NCBI GenBank assembly: GCA_002381645.1
Contig: DFXE01000020.1
Coordinates: 383,490-447,489, forward strand
DNA length: 64,000 nt
Direction: 5' to 3'
Source of the DNA: Bacteroidales bacterium UBA4116
GTDB taxonomy: Bacteria > Bacteroidota > Bacteroidia > Bacteroidales > Tannerellaceae
Made by a program: the position numbers and the translations under genes. Below are positions 45,950 to 53,784 of the stretch, piece after piece (within the stretch, counting starts at the first letter, position 1; each line of letters starts with the position of its first letter). The notes beneath the pieces were generated by a model that searched no databases, was not told the DNA's origin, and saw nothing but the letters and a program-made list of their open reading frames with translations.

Positions 45950-47617
45950 ATGCAACAGCTAAATGATATACTATCCCTTATCGACTCGTATTTCGGAGGG
46001 TCGCAATGGTTTGTTTGCCTGCTTCTTGGTACAGGTTTCTTTTTTACCTTCTACCTTAAATTTCCACAAATCCGTTTTTTCGGCCACGCCTTAAAAATAG
46101 TGAGTGGAAAATACGACAAATCCCATCATATCGGCGATACATCTCACTTCCAGGCCTTATCTACAGCTTTATCTGGAACTGTAGGGACGGGTAATATTGC
46201 CGGCGTGGCATTAGCAATTCACCTTGGCGGACCCTCTGCACTTTTCTGGATGTTGTTAACAGCTTTTGTAGGAATGACAACGAAGTTAGTAGAGGTGACC
46301 TTATCGCATAAATACCGTGAACAAACTGAAGATGGTACCATTTCCGGTGGCCCGATGTATTATATGAAAAACAGGTTGAATATGCGCTGGCTGGCAGCTA
46401 TTTTTGCAGCAGCCGCTATTTTTTCCTCTTTCGGCACAGGTAGTTTACCTCAGATAAACAGTATTTCAAACGCTATGTTTTCGGCATTCGGCATTCGGCA
46501 CTATATAACAGGAATAATTTTATCTGTTTTACTGGGGTTAATCGTGATAGGTGGAATTAAACGGATAGCAAAAGTATCTGAAAAACTTGTCCCCTTTATG
46601 GCAGTTCTTTATATCCTGGCTTCATTAAGTATTTTAGTTTACAACTATCAAAATATTATACCCTCCATTCTTTTAATTTTCGGGAACATATTCAGCGGTA
46701 CGGCTGCAGCAGGAGGCTTTTTGGGGGCAACGGTTATGCTTGCATTCAACAGAGGAGTCAACCGAGGACTTTTTTCAAACGAGGCGGGGCAGGGTTCTGC
46801 ACCCATTGCCCATGCTGCCGCCCGGACGGAGGAGCCTGTATCGGAAGGGATGGTAGCTTTGCTGGAACCTTTTATAGATACGATCATTATCTGTCTGTTA
46901 ACCGGGTTGGTCATTATTTCTTCCGGTTCCTGGAATGAAAAATATGAAAACCAGTTTCAACAAACCGATTTAATGGTATTATCGGGTAATTATAATGAAC
47001 ATAATCCGAAAGAGAAATCCATAGTTGGAGATTATATATTAGGCAAGTCCGCGCCCCCTTTGTTTTCTGGCTATTTGTCTGTTGAAAACGGTAATATCCG
47101 CACAAATGGTATAACAATTATTCATGCGCGTTCGTTCGCCGAAGATATAAAAATAAGAAACGGAGAAGAATTTTATAATGGAGATATATCTGTAACAAAC
47201 GGACGTATTGATTTATCTTCATTTACAGACAGCCGTTTAACTATTACCGGCAAATCTTTAATGCATTCTGCTCCTTTATCGACCGAGGCTTTTAAAAAAG
47301 GTTTTATGGGTGATTGGGGACAATTTATTATTCCATTATCGTTATTACTATTTGCTTTCACTACCTCTGTAGCCTGGGCATATTACGGTGGACGGGCAGT
47401 GACCTACCTTTGGGGCATACGATATGTTAAATATTTCCAGATTATCTATGTAATAACTTATTTTCTGGCATCGTTCACCGACACCACGATTGTATGGACA
47501 TTTTCCGGTATAACTATTGCCTTAATGACTCTTCCCAACCTGATCGGTATTCTGCTGCTACATAAAGAGGTAAAAAAATCAATCAATACGTATTGGGAGA
47601 AAATGAAAAACTCCTGA
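45950..47617 (+). CDS. AGCS sodium/alanine symporter with a large soluble insertion
   Basis: This is an inner-membrane sodium:alanine/glycine symporter. The AGCS signature regions are GTVGTGNIAGVALAIHLGGP (76-95), FNRGVNRGLFSNEAGQGSAP (266-285) and the C-terminal AYYGGRAVTYLWG. The usual length is about 450-490 residues; this protein has 555. Residues about 330-438 form a polar, beta-rich stretch with no helix, inserted between two transmembrane segments where ordinary family members have a short loop. Its extracytoplasmic location follows from the topology. It is separate from the upstream gene. Confidence 0.9.
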   Translation: MQQLNDILSLIDSYFGGSQWFVCLLLGTGFFFTFYLKFPQIRFFGHALKIVSGKYDKSHHIGDTSHFQALSTALSGTVGTGNIAGVALAIHLGGPSALFWMLLTAFVGMTTKLVEVTLSHKYREQTEDGTISGGPMYYMKNRLNMRWLAAIFAAAAIFSSFGTGSLPQINSISNAMFSAFGIRHYITGIILSVLLGLIVIGGIKRIAKVSEKLVPFMAVLYILASLSILVYNYQNIIPSILLIFGNIFSGTAAAGGFLGATVMLAFNRGVNRGLFSNEAGQGSAPIAHAAARTEEPVSEGMVALLEPFIDTIIICLLTGLVIISSGSWNEKYENQFQQTDLMVLSGNYNEHNPKEKSIVGDYILGKSAPPLFSGYLSVENGNIRTNGITIIHARSFAEDIKIRNGEEFYNGDISVTNGRIDLSSFTDSRLTITGKSLMHSAPLSTEAFKKGFMGDWGQFIIPLSLLLFAFTTSVAWAYYGGRAVTYLWGIRYVKYFQIIYVITYFLASFTDTTIVWTFSGITIALMTLPNLIGILLLHKEVKKSINTYWEKMKNS

Positions 47618-47658
47618 CTTTTTTTGACATTTTGTGTATCTCTTTCTACCATAAACCT

Positions 47659-47666
47659 TAAATTTG
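47659..47666 (+). promoter_or_regulatory. -7 box of the hybrid histidine kinase gene
   Basis: TAAATTTG matches TAnnTTTG, 50 bases before the ATG at 47716. Confidence 0.45.
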
Positions 47667-47715
47667 TACTGTGCAATTATTCTCTTAATTAAAAGTGTAG
47701 AAGCAAAACGATACC

Positions 47716-50202
47716 ATGACTGAAAGAAAAGAGCATTTGACCCGGCGCGTGATCCTGGGATATCTAACCTTAATTATTTTAGCCGTATTTGCGGTTATGT
47801 ACATATTTAATCTGGTTTCTCAAATTGCCGGTGAAAAGAATAAAGAAAATTCAGCAAGGCAAAAGGTATATATTGTAACTAATATCCTATCCCTTTTATA
47901 TGAAGGAGAAACCTACACCCAATTCTCTTTACAACCAGAAGAAGAATTTGAGAATTTTAACCTGACAATGGATAAGGTTCAGGAAGAATTACACCTGTTA
48001 CGTTCATATTCTGCAGATTCAACTAAATGGGAGAAGATAGATCAGATCAATATTCTTTTAGCACAAAAACGGGAAAATACAAAACTTTTAGTTCAAACCG
48101 TTCAGGAGATGAGAGATGTCTATAACAAGAATATCTCTAAAGAAATGGACGTCTCTTCAACCAAGCTTCTCAATGAAATAGCTGTCCAGGAACAAGTTGA
48201 AAATAAAAAAGACACTTTGCTTGTCCAACGGGAAAGAAAAGGTTTTTTCAAACGTTTAGCCGAAGCTTTTGTACCTACCGATAAAGGTGATACGGCCATA
48301 CACGTGAATGTAACAAGCCGTGTTCAAACCGACTCAATTGTAAATGTATATAATCCGGCAGATACCATAACACAGGTACTACTGAAATTGCAACGGGATA
48401 TTGCCATGCAGCATTCACGCTTAAACCAGCAATTAATGGAGCGTACCAACAAATTAAGAAGTAACAATAGTGTAATTGCCAATGAGATAAATCGCGTACT
48501 GCTCGAAATAGAAGAAGAAGAGATAGTAAATTCACATGAGGAGGAAATGATGAAGCAGGAAATGATACATACCGCCTCACGGAATCTGGCAGTCATTGCT
48601 ACTGTCGCTATTGTACTTATCCTGATATTTCTTTACCTGACAATTCGGGATATATCCCGAAGCCGGTATTACCGGAGACAGTTGGAAAAAGCTAAACAAT
48701 ATGCTGAAAGTTTACTGGAAAGCCGTGAAAAACTGATGCTGACCATTAGTCATGATATACGTGCTCCTTTGTCTTCCATTTTAGGATATATCCGTTTATT
48801 AATAAAAAACCGGCCGGAAAAAAAGCAACGGGAATATCTGGATAATATGACTGTTTCAACCAATCACATATTTTCATTAGTTAATGACTTATTAGATTTC
48901 CATAGGCTCGAATCAGGACAAATGGAAATACATCCCGTACCTTTTTGTATTCATGAGTTATTTAATGAAATATATTCCGGGTTTAAACCTCTTGCCGATG
49001 TAAAAAAACTTGCATTTGATATTGAATTTGAAGGAAATACTGATCAGGCATGCCTGGGTGATACGGTTCGTATCCGTCAGGTTTTAGGAAATCTGCTTTC
49101 TAATGCAATTAAATTTACATCGGAAGGTAGTGTGCATTTGAAAGTTTCGACAGAGCCGATAGCAGAAGATAAGATTGTTCTCTCCTTATCCGTTAAAGAT
49201 AGTGGCCCGGGCATTGCAGAACCAGAACAAAAAAAAATTTTTAGTGAATTTACCCGCCTTTCCGGTGCAGAGAAAACAGATGGATTCGGTTTAGGTTTAT
49301 CCATAACCGGTAAGCTTGTGACTTTGATGGGTGGAAATATTTCACTAACAAGTGATGAAGGTAGTGGCTCGGAATTTGTTATAACGCTTTCTTTGGAAAT
49401 AACAGAAATAAATGGTAATAAGAGTCAGGAGTCATCGGATGCTGAAGTTAACCATCAGGAAATATTGAACAGGAAAATCAATTGCTTACTGATTGATGAC
49501 GATATTGTACAAATAAAACTCACTGAGGAATTATTAAAGCAATATGAAGCAAATGTCATAGCAATAACTAATCCACGGATGGCAATTGAACTGCTTAAAA
49601 ATGCCTCCTTTGATATTATTTTAACCGATATACAGATGCCTGGTCTGGATGGTTACGAATTATTGAAGAAAATACGTTCATCCCGAGTACCAGGTATGGA
49701 AACGATTCCGGTAATTGCCCTTTCGGCCAGTATAGCTGAGGATAAAAAGCATTATAAAGATACAGGCTTTACAGGTTTTCTTAACAAACCTTTTACTTCT
49801 GAGGAGTTAATCCAATTATTTAAAGATTTACTGCCTGGACATTTTGAAATAAAAAAACAACTAAATATAACTTCACTCCTTAAGTTTGCTTCAGAAGATA
49901 AGCAAGCATCCGATTCTATTCTGAAAACTTTTTCTGAGGAAACTCAGAAAAACATTTCTTTATTACAGGATGCCCGGACTAAAAAAGATAGAATTAAAGT
50001 TTCGAAACTGGCACATAAAATGATTCCTTTATTTAAAATGATTGAGTGTGAAGAACTTGTTGAAAAGCTAAGACTGCTGGAAACAAATAATCAGAATGAC
50101 GAAGAATGGCAAAAAACACTTAGCAGTGTTATTACTCTATCGACTGATATCTTAAGCCAAATAAATACATTATGTCAAATAAATACATTATGTGGGGAAT
50201 AA
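47716..50202 (+). CDS. hybrid sensor histidine kinase with receiver and Hpt domains
   Basis: This 828-residue membrane phosphorelay protein has helices at about 12-32 and 290-310 enclosing a periplasmic sensor of about 250 residues rich in predicted helix. The order then is HisKA with H346 (TISHDIRAPLSSI), HATPase (NAIKFTSEG, DSGPGIAEPE, GFGLGLSI), REC with D638 (ILTDIQMPGLDGYE) and a C-terminal Hpt domain with H767 (KLAHKMIPLFKM). The phosphate would pass H to D to H and leave to an external regulator not encoded nearby. An 18-bp tandem duplication extends the extreme C-terminus. Confidence 0.95.
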   Translation: MTERKEHLTRRVILGYLTLIILAVFAVMYIFNLVSQIAGEKNKENSARQKVYIVTNILSLLYEGETYTQFSLQPEEEFENFNLTMDKVQEELHLLRSYSADSTKWEKIDQINILLAQKRENTKLLVQTVQEMRDVYNKNISKEMDVSSTKLLNEIAVQEQVENKKDTLLVQRERKGFFKRLAEAFVPTDKGDTAIHVNVTSRVQTDSIVNVYNPADTITQVLLKLQRDIAMQHSRLNQQLMERTNKLRSNNSVIANEINRVLLEIEEEEIVNSHEEEMMKQEMIHTASRNLAVIATVAIVLILIFLYLTIRDISRSRYYRRQLEKAKQYAESLLESREKLMLTISHDIRAPLSSILGYIRLLIKNRPEKKQREYLDNMTVSTNHIFSLVNDLLDFHRLESGQMEIHPVPFCIHELFNEIYSGFKPLADVKKLAFDIEFEGNTDQACLGDTVRIRQVLGNLLSNAIKFTSEGSVHLKVSTEPIAEDKIVLSLSVKDSGPGIAEPEQKKIFSEFTRLSGAEKTDGFGLGLSITGKLVTLMGGNISLTSDEGSGSEFVITLSLEITEINGNKSQESSDAEVNHQEILNRKINCLLIDDDIVQIKLTEELLKQYEANVIAITNPRMAIELLKNASFDIILTDIQMPGLDGYELLKKIRSSRVPGMETIPVIALSASIAEDKKHYKDTGFTGFLNKPFTSEELIQLFKDLLPGHFEIKKQLNITSLLKFASEDKQASDSILKTFSEETQKNISLLQDARTKKDRIKVSKLAHKMIPLFKMIECEELVEKLRLLETNNQNDEEWQKTLSSVITLSTDILSQINTLCQINTLCGE
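50158..50193 (+). repeat. 18-bp exact tandem duplication at the 3' end of the kinase gene
   Basis: CAAATAAATACATTATGT occurs twice without spacer, in frame, duplicating the residues QINTLC just before the stop. Confidence 0.95.
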
Positions 50203-50438
50203 TTCCACAAGTGTGGTGAAATTACACACAATATATAGCATTCTGCTTGGCCTAAAAAAATAATCCTTATTAAATAAACTATTAAATATCAACCAATTAA
50301 AAAACAAACTACTCTTGGAAGGATACTTTGGTACGGTATTGGCTATTATATTAATATAAATATTGATAATGGCATTTCTACATTTAACCTTTTAAGAGTA
50401 ATCATCATTGAATAACGAATGTTATTTTAATTCGTATC

Positions 50439-50473
50439 AAAAAAGGCCGTCTCTGTGTTGAGCTGGCCTTTTT
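50439..50473. terminator. bidirectional terminator between the kinase and the NikR-like gene
   Basis: The arms AAAAAAGGCC and GGCCTTTTT are separated by 16 bases and followed by T on the plus strand, between convergent genes. The 50203-50438 spacer otherwise shows only small inverted repeats, such as TGTGG/CCACA at 50191. Confidence 0.75.
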
Positions 50474-50479
50474 GTTTTT

Positions 50480-50881
50480 TTAATCCGCCCGGCTCATAAC
50501 CAGCTTTCCGTGTTTTATTCCTTTGATGGTAGTCAGCCGGTCTGATAATTCTGTTAACCGATGTGCTTTCCCCATAACTGTTGCAATATGCATACAGAAA
50601 TTCTGATTAACATAGTACTGTGATGAAGACAAAATCACATCCGTATAATTATGTTGTATATCCGATATTTTGGAAGCAATCTCTTTTTTCCCCTGGTCAT
50701 ACATAATAATAATGGTACCCGCAACAATGTGGTTACACTGCCATTTTTGTTCGGCTACGTTCTTTTCGATAAGGAAACGTATACCTTGTGAACGGTTTGC
50801 AAAACCATTCGTATTAACATATTGATCAAGTACCTCAAGTAAATCCTCTTCTAATGATACACCAAATCTTTTTAATGACAT
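50480..50881 (-). CDS. NikR-like ribbon-helix-helix repressor with an altered nickel site
   Basis: This 133-residue protein has an N-terminal ribbon-helix-helix DNA-binding domain (RFGVSLEEDLLEVLDQYV, FANRSQGIRFLIE) and an ACT-like C-terminal domain. Aligning by eye to E. coli NikR, the high-affinity nickel ligands H76 and C95 correspond to H77 and C96 here. H87 is replaced by Q88 and H89 by Y90 (SSSQYYVNQNFC). The conserved GIKHGKL ending is kept. It may sense another metal or ligand. It is the last gene of the TonB receptor operon, six bases after the MG2-like gene, and so is probably its autoregulator. Confidence 0.82.
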   Translation of the reverse strand: MSLKRFGVSLEEDLLEVLDQYVNTNGFANRSQGIRFLIEKNVAEQKWQCNHIVAGTIIIMYDQGKKEIASKISDIQHNYTDVILSSSQYYVNQNFCMHIATVMGKAHRLTELSDRLTTIKGIKHGKLVMSRAD

Positions 50882-50887
50882 AAACTT

Positions 50888-52573
50888 TTATTCATTTACA
50901 TTAAAATGTGTAGTGCCTCTTATAACCTTGCCATCCTTAGTTATTCCTTCAACAGTAACCTGGTATTCGCCTGTAAGATCAGAGGTACTGAATGGTATGG
51001 AAAAGGATGTACTGCCGTTGGTTTCAATTTCGGGTTGCCAAAGTAAAGTATGACGGTAATCGGGAATACGGTTTCTTTTATCCTTGTTTTCAGTATATGT
51101 AGGAGCAAAGAAATGCCTGTGTGACTGCGTTCCTTCATAATCAAAGAACTGGGTTGCTTCATCTAATTTAATATTTGGATAATCAAGATTATAAGTTGAA
51201 AAGAAAATAACCCCGTCAAAAAATTGTTCTCCAAAAATGAATTTGCCTCTGTAAACATCAATTTTTCTCACTAAATATGGGTCATACCGGAATATCGACT
51301 CATGATCCGATACCGGAACACCATCAAGCATCGCTAAGGAATTTCCTATAGAGAACGCAGTACGTTCTTCATTGAGAACGGATAATGTCCGCCGGTCATT
51401 TATTTTTCTGAATCTAAGCGAGGGAATAAATTCGATCATAACCTCTTCCATGGTTGTAAACCGGGTGTATTCATCCAACAGATAAGAACGGTCGGGCTTA
51501 AACTGGTAATGAGAATATGTTGTATCGATCTTATTCAAAGAATCTGCCGTAAAGGTATGTAACACTTGTAGTCCCATACTTCGCTGCAATAACTGATCCT
51601 TCCATTTCGGATTAAGTTTGAAAGCCGCAAACATTGTTTCGGGATGGTCAGCGAAAGGTGATTGAATATCTACCCTGTATTGCTTAGCCGATGGTGAAAA
51701 CGTCGTAGTCGCAAGTTCATGGACTCCACCAATCCTTTTCGTGAAAAATTTGACATTATATTCATTGTCCACCTGTCCGCCAAATAAACGTATCTGATCT
51801 CCTACAAAACCCACTAAAGGAGATACTTTTTCGTTTATGGAAGATTCACCGGTTGATACATCTACAATTTTCCCCTGTATAATATGCCCTTCATACTCAG
51901 GTATGAAATCACTACGAAGTGGTACGTTTCTTATAGAAGGCAGTTGATTATTCCATTGGGTAATGTTTATATTTCCACTTACAGGAGCCAGGTCTTTTCC
52001 TGCGACGGATATACCTATTGAATGCACATTTTCCGGTAATCCCTGTATTTTTAATTCCGTTTGAGTCCGCGGGTGATAATTATCTCTATCGGTAGTAACA
52101 GATATATTATTATCCACGACAGAAGCTAAGGTAGTTTGAAGTAGTGAATCGGTTTCGATAGTCTGGTCGTTTGTAAATGTATTTATTATACCGATTTCCT
52201 TTTGAAAAAATACGCTTTCCCCTTCATTTCGCATTTGTTGGGTATATGCCACTAATTTGTAATATCCGGTAGGTATTGTTGAGGGAATTTCAAGCCAACC
52301 GGCACCTGTAGCATCTGTGATTTCCAGTTTCACCTGAACCTGGGCAGAGGTTCCATCTAAAAGTTCGACATATCCGACTTTACTAAACGAAGCGGGTTCA
52401 CCCTCGTTATCCGTAAGGTATAGCTTCATCCAGAGAAGTTCTCCAGACAAATAAATTTGTTTATCAGTTTGTAAATAGATCCTTTCACGTATTGCTGATA
52501 TACTTTCATTTCCAAAAATAGACTGTAAGCCTATTACCAACAGAAAGAGTATTATTTTATTATATGTTTTCAT
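50888..52573 (-). CDS. secreted MG2/plug-like protein of a TonB receptor operon
   Basis: This 561-residue exported protein has an N-terminal signal peptide, then a macroglobulin MG2-like segment (RERIYLQTDKQIYLSGELLW near residue 31) with a repeated beta-sandwich, a TonB-plug-like region (LAMLDGVPVSDHESIFRYDP near 408, then IDVYRGKFIFG), and a final beta domain (FSIPFSTSDLTGEYQVTVEG). Related Bacteroidota proteins are often 800 residues or more, so this is a short form. It probably sits in the periplasm or outer membrane beside the receptor. Function is unknown. Confidence 0.75.
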   Translation of the reverse strand: MKTYNKIILFLLVIGLQSIFGNESISAIRERIYLQTDKQIYLSGELLWMKLYLTDNEGEPASFSKVGYVELLDGTSAQVQVKLEITDATGAGWLEIPSTIPTGYYKLVAYTQQMRNEGESVFFQKEIGIINTFTNDQTIETDSLLQTTLASVVDNNISVTTDRDNYHPRTQTELKIQGLPENVHSIGISVAGKDLAPVSGNINITQWNNQLPSIRNVPLRSDFIPEYEGHIIQGKIVDVSTGESSINEKVSPLVGFVGDQIRLFGGQVDNEYNVKFFTKRIGGVHELATTTFSPSAKQYRVDIQSPFADHPETMFAAFKLNPKWKDQLLQRSMGLQVLHTFTADSLNKIDTTYSHYQFKPDRSYLLDEYTRFTTMEEVMIEFIPSLRFRKINDRRTLSVLNEERTAFSIGNSLAMLDGVPVSDHESIFRYDPYLVRKIDVYRGKFIFGEQFFDGVIFFSTYNLDYPNIKLDEATQFFDYEGTQSHRHFFAPTYTENKDKRNRIPDYRHTLLWQPEIETNGSTSFSIPFSTSDLTGEYQVTVEGITKDGKVIRGTTHFNVNE

Positions 52574-52576
52574 GAA

Positions 52577-53755
52577 TTATAAATGATCAGTTGGCCAAAA
52601 ATCCGGTTTATTTTTAGAAGCGTATTTTTTGCTACGGCAATCAATACAATATGTAGGAGCATATAAAATTTCAGGCGGGTTATATTGAAATAAAGGAAGT
52701 GATAACGTCGGATCATCTGTAATTTCTAATGAACAAGTCCTTCGGGGTTCTTCATACAAACCTTGTTTTTCCGGAATATATAAATCCTTTCTGGTGGTAG
52801 TCGATACTTCTATATAACCGATTACAGGCAAATCCGGATTTGTCGCACTCCGGATATTTCCTTTCATTTCTGAAGGTATAGGTGTAAATATACTTCCGGT
52901 TTGTTCAATATTTTTTTGCAGGTTATTAAAATAGTCGTAAGATTCTTTACGCAACTGGATTTGTTCTACTGCAATATAATAAAGAATAGATAGTTTATCA
53001 TCATCACAAGGAATTTCAACAAGCCTTTTTTGTGATATTATATTTTCCGATAATTTTTCTGAAGAAGCAAGCAGAATCACCCTTGAGCTATCTTTTCCCC
53101 AACAATAATAAATATTATTCGAACTGTATAAATCAAAATAGTGAGGAACGCCATCAATTAATTCCGCATTCGCATATAATTCTGCTTTTACTTCCCAATG
53201 TTCTTTATACGACCAACGAAAATAACGAGACTGATTAAGAGGATCATGCGTATTTACACACATAAAAACAGGTTCTCCCTTTCCCTTTTTCATAGGAGAT
53301 ATACTATCTATCTCAGGAGTCAAAAGAGGAGACAGAAACGTAGATTCATATTCTTCTCCCTCAACCGATATGCGTAAACGGTATTTCTTATTTACATCTA
53401 ATGTCCCGGTAGGCACAACATATAATCCTTTTCCCCGAAAAACGCCGTCCATTCTTTCACCATCTTCTGTCTCTATAAATAAAGAAGCATTATTTACCGT
53501 TTCATTTCCGGTAAAATCTTCCGTTAATCCAATACTACGGCCTAATTTGAAAACAGATTCATTATCCGTGATGGTACCGTCAACGATTAATAAATCGCTG
53601 ACTTCTTCTATTCCTGTAGGAACATATTCTACAATACATGCCTGAAAAAAAATTACCATTAGGGCAAATAAAAACGGATGATGTATTTTAACCCGTTGAT
53701 TATTCAAGCGGACATTGGTATATCTATATTTTATATCATTCATCATCTTAATCAC
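52577..53755 (-). CDS. DUF4249 lipoprotein of a TonB receptor operon
   Basis: This 392-residue protein is of the DUF4249 family, typically encoded beside SusC-like TonB receptors. A lipobox-like FFQAC is at about residues 36-40 after a hydrophobic stretch, so it is likely an outer-membrane lipoprotein. Beta-rich repeats include LLIVDGTITDNESVFKLGRS and YRLRISVEGEEYES. A CxxC pair occurs near the C-terminus (CIDC). M1, M4 and M5 are all possible starts. It lies three bases before the MG2-like gene. It may bind the receptor's ligand or act in assembly, which is inference. Confidence 0.83.
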   Translation of the reverse strand: MIKMMNDIKYRYTNVRLNNQRVKIHHPFLFALMVIFFQACIVEYVPTGIEEVSDLLIVDGTITDNESVFKLGRSIGLTEDFTGNETVNNASLFIETEDGERMDGVFRGKGLYVVPTGTLDVNKKYRLRISVEGEEYESTFLSPLLTPEIDSISPMKKGKGEPVFMCVNTHDPLNQSRYFRWSYKEHWEVKAELYANAELIDGVPHYFDLYSSNNIYYCWGKDSSRVILLASSEKLSENIISQKRLVEIPCDDDKLSILYYIAVEQIQLRKESYDYFNNLQKNIEQTGSIFTPIPSEMKGNIRSATNPDLPVIGYIEVSTTTRKDLYIPEKQGLYEEPRRTCSLEITDDPTLSLPLFQYNPPEILYAPTYCIDCRSKKYASKNKPDFWPTDHL

Positions 53756-53784
53756 TATTTTTATAGAGTAACTTAATCACAGAA

